From: Kangiella taiwanensis
GTDB taxonomy: Bacteria; Pseudomonadota; Gammaproteobacteria; Enterobacterales; Kangiellaceae
Direction of reading: 5' to 3'
Assembly: GCF_020005165.1 (NCBI RefSeq)
Contig: NZ_JAHCLT010000002.1
Location: 372,001-436,000 of the forward strand
Length of the DNA: 64,000 nucleotides
Shown: one piece after another, positions 1 to 9,903 of the stretch
Layout: each line of letters begins with the position of its first letter
Numbering within the stretch: the first letter of the stretch is position 1
Notes under the pieces: generated by a model
Told to the model about the DNA's origin: nothing
Seen by the model: only the letters and a program-made list of their open reading frames with translations
Database searches by the model: none
Program-made: the position numbers and the translations under genes

Positions 1-132
1 CAGCCAGAGTACAACTTGATGACAGTTTGATGTTACTTTTGAAAATCAATAAGTTATATCAGAGAGGACTTCCTTTATATTGCCCATAACTTGTATTAGA
101 GTATGTGAATCCATCACTAGATTGCGTTTATT

Positions 133-1791
133 ATGAAAAAAATGATTCTTACTTTGATAGCCGCTTTAGCCTGTAATTTTATGGGGACAGGCACTGCACA
201 AGCGTTACCAACACTGCTACATAACGTCAAAGGCTATACTTTTGAAGATGGCGAGTTAAAGCAATTTAATAGCATTCTCTTCGAAGATAGCGTCATTTTA
301 GCCACAGGCAGCCAAGAGGAACTGGCTGACTTGCACAGTTTTAGTATCTCCATTGATGGTAAAGGCAAAACGCTGTTACCCGGCTTAATTGATGCTCATG
401 GCCACATACTCGGCTTAGGGCTGAACTTAATGCGCGTTAACCTTCGTGGGATTGAGTCTGAAGCTGAAACAGTCAAACAGGTTTCCGAATACGCAAACAA
501 CAATCCTGATACTCGTTGGGTTTTGGGTCGAGGTTGGAACCAGGTGTTATGGCTAAATAAAGAGTTCCCGACGAAATCGTCACTGGATAAAGTGATCGCT
601 GATCGCCCTGTGTGGTTAAGCCGTATTGACGGTCACGCCGGTTGGGCTAATAGCAAAGCACTGCAACTCGCTGGCATCGACAAAAACACTCCGGATCCTG
701 AGGGCGGCAAAATTATCCGAGATGAACAGGGCCAAGCAACTGGCGTCTTGATTGATGCCGCAATGAGCTTAGTCGAAAATAAGATCCCGCCACTGAACAA
801 GAAAGAACGCAAAACTGCACTCAAGCTAGCTTTTGACCACCTGATCAGTCTTGGTATTACCTCGGTTCATGATGCTGGTGTTGACTTTGAGACTTATAAA
901 TTAATGCTGGAGCTTTCGGGTAAGAACCGTATCCCGCTTCGAGTTTACGCTATGCTGAGCGGTGCAGACCCTCGCTTAGAAACCATGCTTAAGTACGGAA
1001 AAGTTGAACATCCTTTCTTAAAAATACAGTCGGTCAAGCTCTACACAGACGGTGCCTTAGGTAGCCGTGGTGCCGCACTTCTTGAACCATACTCTGACGA
1101 GCCAGACAATAAGGGACTATTGCTGACTTCTTCCGACAAGCTAGGGAGATACTTAACACTGATCACTAAATACGGCTTCCAAACCAACATCCATGCAATT
1201 GGCGATGCGGCCAATCATATGGTGCTTGAGGAATTGTCGAAACTAAAGAAAGAAAGCTCCTCTAAAGTATTGCGCCATAGAATTGAGCACGCGCAAGTCG
1301 TTGTGCCAGAAGAAATCCCGATGTTTGCTAAACTTGGCGTCATCGCTTCAATGCAACCCACTCACGCCACGAGCGATATGAATATGGCAGGCGATCGCTT
1401 GGGCGAAGAGCGCCTAAAAGGCGCCTATGCATGGCGCACCTTCCTTGATAATGACGTGGTTATCGCTTCAGGTTCAGACTTCCCCGTCGAAAAGGCAAAC
1501 CCTTTCTTGGGACTGCATGCGGCAGTGACCCGCCAAGATTCTGACAACTTACCTAAAGAGGGCTGGCTTCCATCACAAAAACTGACTGTTGCCGAAGCAT
1601 TGAAAAGCTTCACCATTGATGCTGCGTTTGCTGGTTTTTGGGAAAACGCCATTGGCTCGCTAGAGGAAGGGAAAAAAGCCGACTTCATCCTCATTGATAA
1701 GGATATTTTTAAAATTTCTGAGGACAAAATTGATGATGTCCAAGTTCTAGAAACCTGGATTAATGGAAAGCGAATTCACTCAACTGAGTGA
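133..1791 (+). CDS. exported amidohydrolase, YtcJ-like (amidohydrolase family 3)
   Basis: Metal-dependent hydrolase of the amidohydrolase superfamily; the natural substrate is unknown, though relatives cleave amide or carbamate C-N bonds. Residues 1-24 look like a Sec signal peptide ending in AQA, so the enzyme is probably periplasmic. Visible motifs are PGLIDAHGH (83-91, metal ligands H89 and H91), the KLYTDGALGSRGAAL block (302-316, candidate bridging lysine 302), H354 in NIHAIGDAA, H386 in RIEHAQ and D449 in SGSDFP. The set of metal ligands therefore looks complete and the length (552 aa) is normal for YtcJ-type proteins. A strong intrinsic terminator follows, so it is probably monocistronic. 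Family assignment is confident; substrate is not. Confidence 0.88.
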   Translation: MKKMILTLIAALACNFMGTGTAQALPTLLHNVKGYTFEDGELKQFNSILFEDSVILATGSQEELADLHSFSISIDGKGKTLLPGLIDAHGHILGLGLNLMRVNLRGIESEAETVKQVSEYANNNPDTRWVLGRGWNQVLWLNKEFPTKSSLDKVIADRPVWLSRIDGHAGWANSKALQLAGIDKNTPDPEGGKIIRDEQGQATGVLIDAAMSLVENKIPPLNKKERKTALKLAFDHLISLGITSVHDAGVDFETYKLMLELSGKNRIPLRVYAMLSGADPRLETMLKYGKVEHPFLKIQSVKLYTDGALGSRGAALLEPYSDEPDNKGLLLTSSDKLGRYLTLITKYGFQTNIHAIGDAANHMVLEELSKLKKESSSKVLRHRIEHAQVVVPEEIPMFAKLGVIASMQPTHATSDMNMAGDRLGEERLKGAYAWRTFLDNDVVIASGSDFPVEKANPFLGLHAAVTRQDSDNLPKEGWLPSQKLTVAEALKSFTIDAAFAGFWENAIGSLEEGKKADFILIDKDIFKISEDKIDDVQVLETWINGKRIHSTE

Positions 1792-1810
1792 TTCCTTAAA
1801 GTGATAATCC

Positions 1811-1832
1811 GTAGTGACTAGCTTGTCACTAC
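1811..1832. repeat. perfect 8-bp inverted repeat
   Basis: GTAGTGAC and GTCACTAC flank a 6-nt centre, just before the amidohydrolase terminator. It has no T tract on either strand, so it is probably an accessory hairpin rather than a second terminator. Confidence 0.5.
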
Positions 1833-1838
1833 AGCTCA

Positions 1839-1874
1839 AACAATAAGCCAGCCTTAGTTGGCTTATTGTTTTTT
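1839..1874 (+). terminator. intrinsic terminator after the amidohydrolase gene
   Basis: A perfect 12-bp stem (AACAATAAGCCA and TGGCTTATTGTT) with an 8-nt loop is followed by a T run. The right arm overlaps the 3' end of the convergent small lipoprotein gene. Confidence 0.85.
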
Positions 1875-2117
1875 GCGCATTGCTTCTAACTCACTCCGTT
1901 TAATGCGTTTTACTGGTGGGTTCACCCAGTATGTATCCACATTGGAATGTGACGTTCTGCTAGCCTCATCAATATAGGCCATTTTTTCATAGTCCACTAT
2001 ATAGACATACTCGTCATCAGAACTTTGCACAAGATAATCTCTATCAGATTTAGAACTGCAGCCAACGACAAGAATGGCTGAAATTGCAACAGCATACGTA
2101 ACGTTAAAGCGAGTCAT
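1863..2117 (-). CDS. small lipoprotein of unknown function (84 aa)
   Basis: The start chosen is the ATG at 2117, because a strong GGGGAGG Shine-Dalgarno lies 6 nt upstream and the product begins with a lipoprotein signal peptide (hydrophobic residues 8-19, lipobox VVGC with Cys20). An in-frame upstream extension to 2177 would bury the signal and is rejected. The mature part is about 64 residues, polar, with tyrosines and acidic residues in the middle (DDEYVYIVDYEKMAYIDE) and a basic end. No domain is recognised. It is convergent with the amidohydrolase gene and divergent from proS. Confidence 0.75.
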   Translation of the reverse strand: MTRFNVTYAVAISAILVVGCSSKSDRDYLVQSSDDEYVYIVDYEKMAYIDEASRTSHSNVDTYWVNPPVKRIKRSELEAMRKKQ

Positions 2118-2264
2118 AACTACCTCCCCTCGGTTGTGCTCTAACCGACAAGAATTAAGAACTCCAAACTTGTTCAACTACGCTTTGTCATAAAGACACC
2201 TCAATTGTACAAAATTTAAACAGAAAAATCCTCAAAATCTATCAATTAATCGAGTCATCTAGCT

Positions 2265-2292
2265 TTGTGGCTAAATTAAACCTTGCTACAAT
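2265..2292 (+). promoter_or_regulatory. probable sigma70 promoter of the proS operon
   Basis: TTGTGG (2265-2270), a 16-nt spacer and TACAAT (2287-2292) would start transcription near 2299, about 37 nt before the proS ATG. The -10 matches consensus at 5 of 6 positions; the -35 is weak. Confidence 0.5.
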
Positions 2293-2335
2293 AACCGACT
2301 ATTTTGATCGATGAGACCAATAACTAGGGACACCA

Positions 2336-4054
2336 ATGCGTAGTAGCCAATACTTACTTTCTACCCTCAAAGAAGATCCTAGCGATGCTGAATTAATCAG
2401 CCACAAGCTCATGCTGCGTGCTGGCATGATTCGTAAAGTAGCTTCAGGTTTATACACTTGGCTGCCAACAGGCCTGCGCGTTCTTCGTAAAGTCGAAAAT
2501 ATCGTTCGAGAAGAAATGAACAAGGCTGGCTCCGTGGAAATGTTGATGCCCTCTGTTCAACCCTCTGACTTGTGGGAAGAGTCAGGCCGCTGGGATCAGT
2601 TCGGCCCAGAGCTATTACGTTTTACCGATCGTCATGATCGTGATTTCTGCTTAGGTCCCACACACGAAGAAATTATCACCGCAGTGATTCGCGATGAGCT
2701 CAGCAGTTACAAGCAGCTGCCAGCAAACTTCTACCAGGTTCAAACAAAATTCCGTGACGAAGTGCGCCCACGATTTGGCGTCATGCGTTCTCGTGAATTC
2801 ATCATGAAGGATGCTTACTCCTTCCACATTGATGAAGAGTCTCTTGAAGAGACCTATCAAAAGATGCACCAAGCATATTGCAATGTGTTTGATCGTATTG
2901 GTTTAGACTATCGCCCAGTTCTAGCTGACACGGGCGCCATTGGCGGTAGTGGCTCCCATGAGTTTCATGTACTAGCCGAATCTGGCGAAGACGCCATCGC
3001 CTTCAGTACAGAAAGTGACTATGCCGCGAATATTGAAAAAGCAGAAAGTTTAGCGCCAGAAGGCAAAGCAGCGGCTCCAACTAAAGACGTTGAAAAAGTA
3101 GCGACTCCGAACTGTCGTACCGTCAAAGAAGCTGCCAGTGTTATGGGCATTGATACACAGCAAGTGTTAAAAACGCTATTTGTAGAAGGTTCGACGGAAG
3201 AATCGCCTGTGGTTGCGCTGTGCTTACGTGGCGACCATGAGCTCAACGAAATTAAAGCTGCGAAGCATACGCTAATCGCCGATCCATTAGTCCTAGTTAG
3301 TGATGAAACCGTTAAACAAACTGCAGGTTGCGCACCTGGTTCTTGTGGGCCACAGGGCTTGAGCATTCCAGTGATTGCGGATCGTGACGCTGCAGTAATG
3401 AGTGACTTTGCTTGCGGTGCTAACGAAGAAGGCTTCCACTTAAACGGTGTTAACTGGAAACGTGACGCTGAGTATAGCGATGTTTGCGATCTTCGAAATA
3501 TCGTCGCAGGTGACAAAAGTCCAGACGGTAAAGGACTATTAGAAATCAAACGTGGTATTGAAGTTGGCCATATTTTCCAATTGGGCGACAAATACTCGAA
3601 AGCCATGAACTGCACTGTATTGGACCAAAACGGTAAAGCAAAGCACCTTACTATGGGTTGTTATGGTATCGGCGTCTCTCGCATTGTCGCAGCAGCCATC
3701 GAGCAGAACCATGATGATAACGGTATTATTTGGCCAGAAGCAATCGCGCCATTTAAAGTCGCTATTATCCCAATGAATATGCACAAATCAGAAAGCGTCC
3801 AGCAAGTCGCTGAAGCTTTATACCAACGCTTAGAGTCCTTAGGTATCGAAACATTATTCTTGGATCAAAAAGAAAGTCCGGGCGTTATGTTTGCTAATAC
3901 TGAACTCGTGGGCATTCCGCACCGACTGGTAGTTAGTGACCGTGGCTTAAAAAATAATACCATTGAATATAAAAACCGAGATAACACTGCGAAAGCAGAT
4001 CTTGAAGTTGAAAATGTTGTGGATTATATTCAAGAAACACTAAGCTCTAATTAA
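2336..4054 (+). CDS. proS: prolyl-tRNA synthetase (bacterial type with editing domain)
   Basis: Charges tRNA-Pro with proline in the cytoplasm. The 572 aa length and layout are those of the bacterial ProS with an inserted editing (INS/YbaK-like) domain. The class II catalytic core occupies the N-terminal third, with motif 2 around [17 protein letters not shown]. The INS domain lies at roughly 225-390 and would hydrolyse mischarged Ala-tRNA-Pro. Motif 3 is GCYGIGVSR, and the anticodon-binding domain is about 475-572. The start has an AGGGA Shine-Dalgarno. Three more plus-strand genes follow at short spacing with no terminator seen, so it probably heads an operon. Confidence 0.97.
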   Translation: MRSSQYLLSTLKEDPSDAELISHKLMLRAGMIRKVASGLYTWLPTGLRVLRKVENIVREEMNKAGSVEMLMPSVQPSDLWEESGRWDQFGPELLRFTDRHDRDFCLGPTHEEIITAVIRDELSSYKQLPANFYQVQTKFRDEVRPRFGVMRSREFIMKDAYSFHIDEESLEETYQKMHQAYCNVFDRIGLDYRPVLADTGAIGGSGSHEFHVLAESGEDAIAFSTESDYAANIEKAESLAPEGKAAAPTKDVEKVATPNCRTVKEAASVMGIDTQQVLKTLFVEGSTEESPVVALCLRGDHELNEIKAAKHTLIADPLVLVSDETVKQTAGCAPGSCGPQGLSIPVIADRDAAVMSDFACGANEEGFHLNGVNWKRDAEYSDVCDLRNIVAGDKSPDGKGLLEIKRGIEVGHIFQLGDKYSKAMNCTVLDQNGKAKHLTMGCYGIGVSRIVAAAIEQNHDDNGIIWPEAIAPFKVAIIPMNMHKSESVQQVAEALYQRLESLGIETLFLDQKESPGVMFANTELVGIPHRLVVSDRGLKNNTIEYKNRDNTAKADLEVENVVDYIQETLSSN

Positions 4055-4079
4055 CTAAGAATTAAACAATAATTTCAAG

Positions 4080-4646
4080 ATGTTACATAAGTCACTTATC
4101 ACACTAGTGCTGCTAATTTGGGGTTTGATTGCCAACGGGCAAGAACGCCCCGATCAGGCTTTCGCTAGCCAGCTGAAAAGGCTTATGGAGCAAGAGAATC
4201 ATTTTGTTGATAAGTATGATGCGACCGTCTGGATGAAAGACATGGAAGGACGCCTCAAGCGGCGTGCTCCTCATATCCCACCCGATGAGCGCCTCAAAAT
4301 ATTAGGTTTGGTTCATAAGCATGCCAACGAAGCTGGGGTGGATCCACAATTAGTCTTGGCGATTATGGAAGTAGAAAGTAACTTTGACCGTTACGCCCTA
4401 TCAGTCGCTAATGCACGTGGCCTGATGCAAATCATGCCCTTTTGGAAAAAAGAAATTGGTCACCCTAATGATTCTCTCTTCGACATCGAAACCAACATTC
4501 GTTACGGCTGCTATATCTTAAAGCTGTATATTGACCGAGAAAAAAACAACCTTACCTATGCGCTCGGCCGCTATAACGGCTCACGAGGCCGTGCTAAATA
4601 CCCGAATAAAGTTTACGCTGCACTGCGCAAACGTTGGGCGCTATAA
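4080..4646 (+). CDS. lytic transglycosylase, SLT domain (MltE/Slt-like)
   Basis: Peptidoglycan lytic transglycosylase, cleaving MurNAc-GlcNAc bonds with formation of 1,6-anhydro-MurNAc. Residues 1-20 form a signal peptide. The SLT domain covers about 70-185, with catalytic Glu99 in MEVESNF, the GLMQIMP block (114-120), NIRYGCYIL (139-147) and ALGRYNGS (161-168), which are the diagnostic SLT motifs in order. At 188 aa it is a short, single-domain member. It lies 25 bp after proS and 6 bp before the patatin gene, so co-transcription is likely. No lipobox is evident. Confidence 0.9.
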   Translation: MLHKSLITLVLLIWGLIANGQERPDQAFASQLKRLMEQENHFVDKYDATVWMKDMEGRLKRRAPHIPPDERLKILGLVHKHANEAGVDPQLVLAIMEVESNFDRYALSVANARGLMQIMPFWKKEIGHPNDSLFDIETNIRYGCYILKLYIDREKNNLTYALGRYNGSRGRAKYPNKVYAALRKRWAL

Positions 4647-4652
4647 TCTCGA

Positions 4653-5816
4653 ATGACCACAGACAGTAAAATACTGAATGATAGCCCTGATGATAACTCA
4701 GCAGGTCTCATTCTTTCAGGTGGTGGTGCTCGTGCAGCTTACCAGGCCGGTGTTATTAAAGCGGTTAATGATATCTTAGGTCAGCCCAAGCGCTCACCTT
4801 TCAGTATTGTGACAGGCACCTCTGCGGGAGCAATTAACGCGGCTGCAGTTGCTAGCAACAATCATCAGTTCGACTATGGTGCGCAACGCCTTGAGGAAAT
4901 CTGGAGCAATTTCAGCCCAGATCAAGTCTATAAAACTGGATTAGGAACTTTAAGTAAGAACGCGCTGCGCTGGGTATGGAATATTTTTCGTTCAACCCAA
5001 AACCTAAAGCAACCGCTCTCCTTACTTGATAATTCACCGCTACGAACACTGCTCGAAAACGTCATACGATTTGATGATATCGAAAAAAACCATCAAGCAG
5101 GGTTACTTAAAGCTCTTTGTACAACCTGCTACAACTACAACACAGGAAACTCAGTCAGTTTCTTTCAGGGACATCCTGACTTAGTCGAGTGGAAGCGCTT
5201 CCGTCGCTATGGTCGAAAAGACACCATCACTGTCGAGCACCTATTAGCATCATCAGCTATCCCGATGGTATTTCCCTCGCAGCAAATCAAAAACGCGCAC
5301 TTTGGTGATGGTTCCTTGCGCTTTCTAACGCCACTCAGCCCAGCATTGCACTTAGGCGCTGATAAACTTTTTGTGGTGACGGTAAAGCCTTTACGCGGCG
5401 AGCCTGAGCATAAGCCAACCATTCCAACGGTTGGTGATATTGGTGGCCACCTATTCGATAGTATTTTTATCGACAGCTTAGAAAGCGATATCGAGCGTCT
5501 AATGCGAGTGAACTCACTACTGGCTCATATTCCTGAATCTGACTTAGTGCGTGAGCAACTTCCTTTGAAAACCGTGGACGCTTTCATCATTTCACCCAGC
5601 ATCGAGCCAGCCGAGCTCGCAGGTCAGTATTTTAAAAACCTTCCTCGCGGTCTACGTTTCTTTTTTAAACGAATCGGTGTTGATGGCGAAGATGGTAATG
5701 GAATTTTAAGCTACTTGTTGTTTGATAAAGAGTTTACACGTCACCTCATCAAGTTAGGTTATGACGACGCGATGCAACAAGACAGTAATATTAAAGCTTT
5801 TTTCCAAGCGGACTAG
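4653..5816 (+). CDS. patatin-like phospholipase
   Basis: Serine lipid acyl hydrolase of the patatin/RssA-like family. The oxyanion loop is GGGARA (23-28), the nucleophile is Ser57 in GTSAG (55-59), and the dyad aspartate is D219 in FGDGS, so the catalytic set is complete. There is no signal peptide, which suggests a cytoplasmic or membrane-associated enzyme. The C-terminal 130 residues carry no recognised domain. It is packed between a lytic transglycosylase gene (6 bp upstream) and an SAH-hydrolase-like gene (12 bp downstream). The lipid substrate cannot be told from sequence. Confidence 0.9.
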   Translation: MTTDSKILNDSPDDNSAGLILSGGGARAAYQAGVIKAVNDILGQPKRSPFSIVTGTSAGAINAAAVASNNHQFDYGAQRLEEIWSNFSPDQVYKTGLGTLSKNALRWVWNIFRSTQNLKQPLSLLDNSPLRTLLENVIRFDDIEKNHQAGLLKALCTTCYNYNTGNSVSFFQGHPDLVEWKRFRRYGRKDTITVEHLLASSAIPMVFPSQQIKNAHFGDGSLRFLTPLSPALHLGADKLFVVTVKPLRGEPEHKPTIPTVGDIGGHLFDSIFIDSLESDIERLMRVNSLLAHIPESDLVREQLPLKTVDAFIISPSIEPAELAGQYFKNLPRGLRFFFKRIGVDGEDGNGILSYLLFDKEFTRHLIKLGYDDAMQQDSNIKAFFQAD

Positions 5817-5828
5817 CGAGTTATTACC

Positions 5829-6884
5829 ATGCCGTCCTTCCAGTCGTTTTTCGAGCGCTACACCGAGTCCTCCGCACCCTTTATGCATCGGATGCTGGAA
5901 GAGTATGGCAGTGCAAAACCTTTTTCAGGAATGACAATCGCTCATAACGTGCCGCTAACACAAACTACCTTGCTTAAAATAGCATGTCTCAAAGCCTCTG
6001 GGGCAGAGGTTACAGTGACGAACCCAAGCTTTATTAAGGAGTCGCCCGTAGCCCTCGAGGTGTTAGCAAGTGAAGGTATCCAGTACCGTCCTTTGCACAA
6101 TCTCAATGGAACATTTGATTTTTTACTAGACTGTGGTGCCGAGCTGATTGATAGCTGCCATGCCACCCAAGGCATTGTCGAGCTTACACGAACCGGGGCT
6201 TTACGCTATGAGCAATGGCAGGACAGCAAGGTCCCCGTTGTTTCAGTCGATGACACTCGCTTAAAATCTCTCGAAACGTGTCTCGGCACCGGTGAAGGTG
6301 TTTATCGAGCTATTTGCGAACTCAGTCAACAACCTGTAGATCAAAAGAACATACTCATCTTTGGGTTTGGCAAAGTTGGCACAGGCATCGCCTACTACTT
6401 TTCTCAAAAAACATCGAACATTACCGTCGTCGATATGCTGCCTGAACGTTTGTCTCTTATTGAATCCAGAGGCTATCAAGCGGTATCTGCGGAGTTGCCT
6501 CAACAGGTTAAATCTGCGATCAAAAATGCTGACATCATAGTTACCGCTACAGGCATTAAAGATTTATTGAGCCATAGTTATGAACATGATTGGTTCAGAG
6601 GAAAAATACTGGCTAACGCAGGTGCAGAGGACGAATTTGGCTTTAAGTTTTCAGACACTGACGTTTTAGCTGCGAAAAAGCCCGTTAACTTTGTGCTTCA
6701 AGAGCCAACGTTGATGCCTTTTCTGGATCCTATTTTTTATGCTCATAATTTGGCGATTGAAGATGCGCTCAATGACACAACCTCAGGCTTTCGTCCGCTA
6801 AATAAAGCAGATGACATAAGCATTGTTGAGACGTGGGCTGAATATCATGGCTGGACGGTAGAGCAGTTAAACGCTATCTTTTAA
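5829..6884 (+). CDS. adenosylhomocysteinase-like protein with altered active site
   Basis: The fold follows S-adenosylhomocysteine hydrolase: an N-terminal region with GAEVTVTNPS, a DCGAEL block, the linker VDDTRLKSLETCLG and a Rossmann NAD site GFGKVGTG (179-186). At 351 aa it is clearly shorter than bacterial SAH hydrolases (about 430-470 aa). By manual alignment to the well-known active site, only the lysine is kept (K146). The catalytic Asp and Asn after it are T150 and C151, the His of LHMT becomes Pro42, and the second Asp of the DDGG motif becomes C102. It may bind NAD and act on another substrate, or be regulatory. Its stop overlaps the convergent tilS stop by 4 nt. Family membership is fairly sure; function is open. 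Confidence 0.75.
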   Translation: MPSFQSFFERYTESSAPFMHRMLEEYGSAKPFSGMTIAHNVPLTQTTLLKIACLKASGAEVTVTNPSFIKESPVALEVLASEGIQYRPLHNLNGTFDFLLDCGAELIDSCHATQGIVELTRTGALRYEQWQDSKVPVVSVDDTRLKSLETCLGTGEGVYRAICELSQQPVDQKNILIFGFGKVGTGIAYYFSQKTSNITVVDMLPERLSLIESRGYQAVSAELPQQVKSAIKNADIIVTATGIKDLLSHSYEHDWFRGKILANAGAEDEFGFKFSDTDVLAAKKPVNFVLQEPTLMPFLDPIFYAHNLAIEDALNDTTSGFRPLNKADDISIVETWAEYHGWTVEQLNAIF

Positions 6885-8146
6885 GGCTTCTCGCTTAAGT
6901 GGTGATGATAAACTGCACGTACCTCGTCATTATGCACAATCAATAACACTTTATCCCGCTGCCAGCTCGGAATACCCATGTCTTGAAAGTAATTCTTAAG
7001 CGACGTGGTGTTTTCTGAATTTTTCTTTCGTACGCGTTCACCGCCTTGCCTTGTACGCACGACGAGTGGCTTTCCTACTAACTCAGGGTGTTGCTGCTGT
7101 AACCATTGTTGTTTAACTGTCACAGATTCCGACAATAACAAATCATCACGCCCATACCACTCTTTACCATCAATGCTTTCATCACAAAAACTTGTCTCTG
7201 GAACCCAGCTCAAGACACCTTGAAAGCGCTTTATTGAACCTCCAGAAAACTCAAGACTCGGCTGAGCATCACTCTCGGACCTCAACATCTGAGCCAATAA
7301 TTCTTCTAGCACTTTTTGGCTCGGCATTTCTTGATGCAAATCCTCGAACCAGTAGCGTACAACCTCACGTTGTCTTGCATTAGAGAGCTTATTGAGTTCG
7401 ATTATGGAAAGACCTTCGCCGGTATAACACCTATTAAAATCCGAGGATGCCATACTATAGATAATGTTTTGTGCGTCCGACTGGAGCTGGCTGGCACGAG
7501 CTAAAGTTTGTTTAACCTGTGGCCACTCTTGCTCCAGCAAGGGCATGACTTGATGGCGAATAAAGTTTCGACGATGCTTAATGTCTTGATTCGATGGGTC
7601 CTCAACATAATCTAGGTCATGCTGCTGGCAGTAATGCAAAATGTCATCTTTAGACACGTTTAATAAAGGCCGCACATGACAACCTTCTGCAAAGTGCGAC
7701 ATGGAAGGCATCGCTGACAACCCCTTAGGCCCAGCACCACGGAACAGTTGGAGTAATAAGGTTTCAGCCTGATCGTCTTGATGGTGGCCTGTGACTAAAC
7801 ATTGTTGAGGCTTCAACAGGCCTGCCAAAGCTTGATAACGAGCCTCACGGGCTTCTGCTTCTAGACTTGATGACTTGCCCACATTAACTGGTATGGTTTG
7901 AAACTTAACGCCAAGAGCGTTACAAAGCTGTTGGTTAAAGTCAGCCCACTCGACAGAAACATCCTGTAGCTGATGATCGATATAAACCGCTTGTGTTTTG
8001 TCTTTAGGAACTTGTTCGCATAAAGCGTGCAACAATGCTACCGAGTCAGCACCACCGCTTAGTGCAATCAGGAAAGAAGGATTGGTTGAAGAATGTTGAG
8101 CCAGAAACTGACGGATTGCTGCAGCAACTGGCTCAGAGTGATTCAT
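6881..8146 (-). CDS. tilS: tRNA(Ile)-lysidine synthetase
   Basis: Modifies C34 of the tRNA-Ile CAU anticodon to lysidine using ATP and lysine, so that AUA is read as Ile; essential in most bacteria. The PP-loop SGGADS is at 30-35. The N-terminal N-type ATP pyrophosphatase domain is followed by the TilS substrate-binding region and a short C-terminal domain with a basic, glycine-rich stretch. Length (421 aa) is close to the E. coli protein. It lies 9 bp downstream of accA on the same strand, the usual accA-tilS pair. Confidence 0.95.
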   Translation of the reverse strand: MNHSEPVAAAIRQFLAQHSSTNPSFLIALSGGADSVALLHALCEQVPKDKTQAVYIDHQLQDVSVEWADFNQQLCNALGVKFQTIPVNVGKSSSLEAEAREARYQALAGLLKPQQCLVTGHHQDDQAETLLLQLFRGAGPKGLSAMPSMSHFAEGCHVRPLLNVSKDDILHYCQQHDLDYVEDPSNQDIKHRRNFIRHQVMPLLEQEWPQVKQTLARASQLQSDAQNIIYSMASSDFNRCYTGEGLSIIELNKLSNARQREVVRYWFEDLHQEMPSQKVLEELLAQMLRSESDAQPSLEFSGGSIKRFQGVLSWVPETSFCDESIDGKEWYGRDDLLLSESVTVKQQWLQQQHPELVGKPLVVRTRQGGERVRKKNSENTTSLKNYFQDMGIPSWQRDKVLLIVHNDEVRAVYHHHLSEKP

Positions 8147-8155
8147 GGAGAACTA

Positions 8156-9115
8156 TTAGCCTTCGGTGACTTCACCAAATGCCATCAACTTATCGTAGCG
8201 ACGATTAAGCAGTTTTTCTGTTTCCATGTTTTCAAGGCTATCCAAGTCTTTAATTAGCTGAGACTTTAAATTTTTAGCCATATCAACATAGTTACGATGT
8301 GCACCGCCCAATGGCTCTTGAACAATATTATCAATTAAACCAAGCTCTTTAATACGCTCAGCAGTAATACCCATCGCATCAGCCGCTTCTTCTGCTTTTT
8401 CAGCACTTTTCCAAAGAATTGAAGCACAGCCTTCTGGAGAAATCACGGAGTAAGTAGAGTATTGAAGCATATTCACTTTATCACCGACGCCAATCGCCAA
8501 AGCACCACCAGAACCGCCTTCGCCAATAACCGTCGCGATGATTGGTGATTTAAGGGTCGCCATCACTTTCAAGTTACGAGCGATCGCTTCACTTTGGCCA
8601 CGCTCTTCTGCACCAACACCAGGGAAAGCTCCCGGAGTGTCGATAAACGTGAAGACAGGAAGCTTGAATCGCTCCGCCATCTCCATTAAACGTTTCGCTT
8701 TACGGTAACCTTCTGGGCGAGACATACCAAAGTTATGCTTAATCTTCGCTTTAGTATCACGACCTTTTTGATGACCGATCACCACACAAGGCTTACCTTC
8801 TAATCGTGCTAATCCACCTACAATCGAAGCGTCATCAGCAAAAGCGCGATCACCAGCCAATTCGTCAAAATCGTCAAAAACGTGCTCGATGTAGTCACGT
8901 GTATAGGGACGTTGTGGGTGACGAGCTAGCTGCGCTACTTGCCATGCAGACAAATCCGAGAAAATTTTCTTGGTTAAGTCTTTAGACTTCTTTTGTAAGC
9001 GCTCAATTTCTTCGCTGATATTAATATCCGAGTCTTCACCCGTTAAGCGTAATTCATCAATTTGCGCCTCAAGCTCTGCAATCGGACGCTCAAAATCCAA
9101 AAAGTTTAAACTCAT
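8156..9115 (-). CDS. accA: acetyl-CoA carboxylase carboxyltransferase subunit alpha
   Basis: Alpha subunit of the carboxyltransferase that moves CO2 from biotin-BCCP to acetyl-CoA to make malonyl-CoA for fatty-acid synthesis. It is full length (319 aa), with a coiled N-terminal segment (about 1-50) and the crotonase-like carboxyltransferase core containing [18 protein letters not shown] and [12 protein letters not shown]. It is followed by tilS. In many gammaproteobacteria accA lies directly after dnaE; here about 5.7 kb of other genes separate them. The 146-bp upstream gap should hold its promoter but no clear pair of boxes was found. Confidence 0.97.
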   Translation of the reverse strand: MSLNFLDFERPIAELEAQIDELRLTGEDSDINISEEIERLQKKSKDLTKKIFSDLSAWQVAQLARHPQRPYTRDYIEHVFDDFDELAGDRAFADDASIVGGLARLEGKPCVVIGHQKGRDTKAKIKHNFGMSRPEGYRKAKRLMEMAERFKLPVFTFIDTPGAFPGVGAEERGQSEAIARNLKVMATLKSPIIATVIGEGGSGGALAIGVGDKVNMLQYSTYSVISPEGCASILWKSAEKAEEAADAMGITAERIKELGLIDNIVQEPLGGAHRNYVDMAKNLKSQLIKDLDSLENMETEKLLNRRYDKLMAFGEVTEG

Positions 9116-9261
9116 GCCTATTCAACTGGTTTATTTATGGCGTAATTTCTCTATTCTAACCCAAAATCATGGCCGTATAAAAGGTAACTTTACCAGTCAA
9201 CCTAACTGGTCGGCACTCTGTATTAATTTTGTTCAAACGCTTGTTTGTGATACGTCTTTAT

Positions 9262-9903
9262 TTATGGAGCAATGACTTCGCTGGAAGCTGGCAAATAACG
9301 GTAATGTCCAACGATAGGATAACTGAATAACACATCCTCAAGTTTTGGGCCTAAACCAATATTATGAACAATTTTATAACGCTCACCATCCGCTGATTTT
9401 TTATTAGTGACAATACCAATATGTGGGAAACCGCCTTCTAAACGCCAGCTAACAATATCGCCAGGCTGATAGTCTTCGGGGTTATGGCTAATTGCTAATA
9501 CCTCGCCATGACGCTCAAAAAAGCGCTCCAGATTCGGCACCCGGCGATGATCAATATTCGTATCGGGTCTCGTCAATCCCCAAATATCAGGATATTCATC
9601 AAAGTGCGCCGTCATATCCTCATGGACTAATTGCTGCAAATCCAAGCCCAAGGCACGATAACTCCTCACAATGACATCAGTGCAAACACCAATATTCTCT
9701 GGTACATCACCCATAGGGTAATCAATGTTGCGATAAGAGCCTTCATAGACCACCAAGTGTTGGGTTCTTTCCAAGGCCGACTCAACCAATCGTTCACTAA
9801 AGCTCGCTTGTTCTTGATTGTCCGCTAGCAACGAGTCACTCGTCAGCGCAAGCCCAACCATGAAACTAATGCTCCAAACATGCTTTTTGATTGCTCTAAT
9901 CAT
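9262..9903 (-). CDS. exported DUF1287 family protein
   Basis: Residues 1-28 form a signal peptide (ends near LLADN). The mature part matches the DUF1287 family, a papain/NlpC-like fold: ENIGVCTDVIVRSYRALG carries the candidate nucleophile Cys, and GGFPHIGIVTN carries a candidate catalytic His. By fold it could be a periplasmic cysteine peptidase or amidase acting on murein, but the reaction is not established. Its 5' end overlaps an open frame extended upstream from the divergent Ada-AlkA gene, which is one reason to shorten that neighbour. Confidence 0.8.
   Translation of the reverse strand: MIRAIKKHVWSISFMVGLALTSDSLLADNQEQASFSERLVESALERTQHLVVYEGSYRNIDYPMGDVPENIGVCTDVIVRSYRALGLDLQQLVHEDMTAHFDEYPDIWGLTRPDTNIDHRRVPNLERFFERHGEVLAISHNPEDYQPGDIVSWRLEGGFPHIGIVTNKKSADGERYKIVHNIGLGPKLEDVLFSYPIVGHYRYLPASSEVIAP

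Noticed and set aside
1-132. End of a preceding gene or clear promoter at the left edge
   Set aside because: No frame with coding character and no acceptable -35/-10 pair were found in this short stretch.
9116-9261. Promoter of accA with TTGACT near 9200 (minus strand)
   Set aside because: The spacing to the nearest -10-like box (TATACG) is only 15 nt, and the alternative TAGAAT has no -35.
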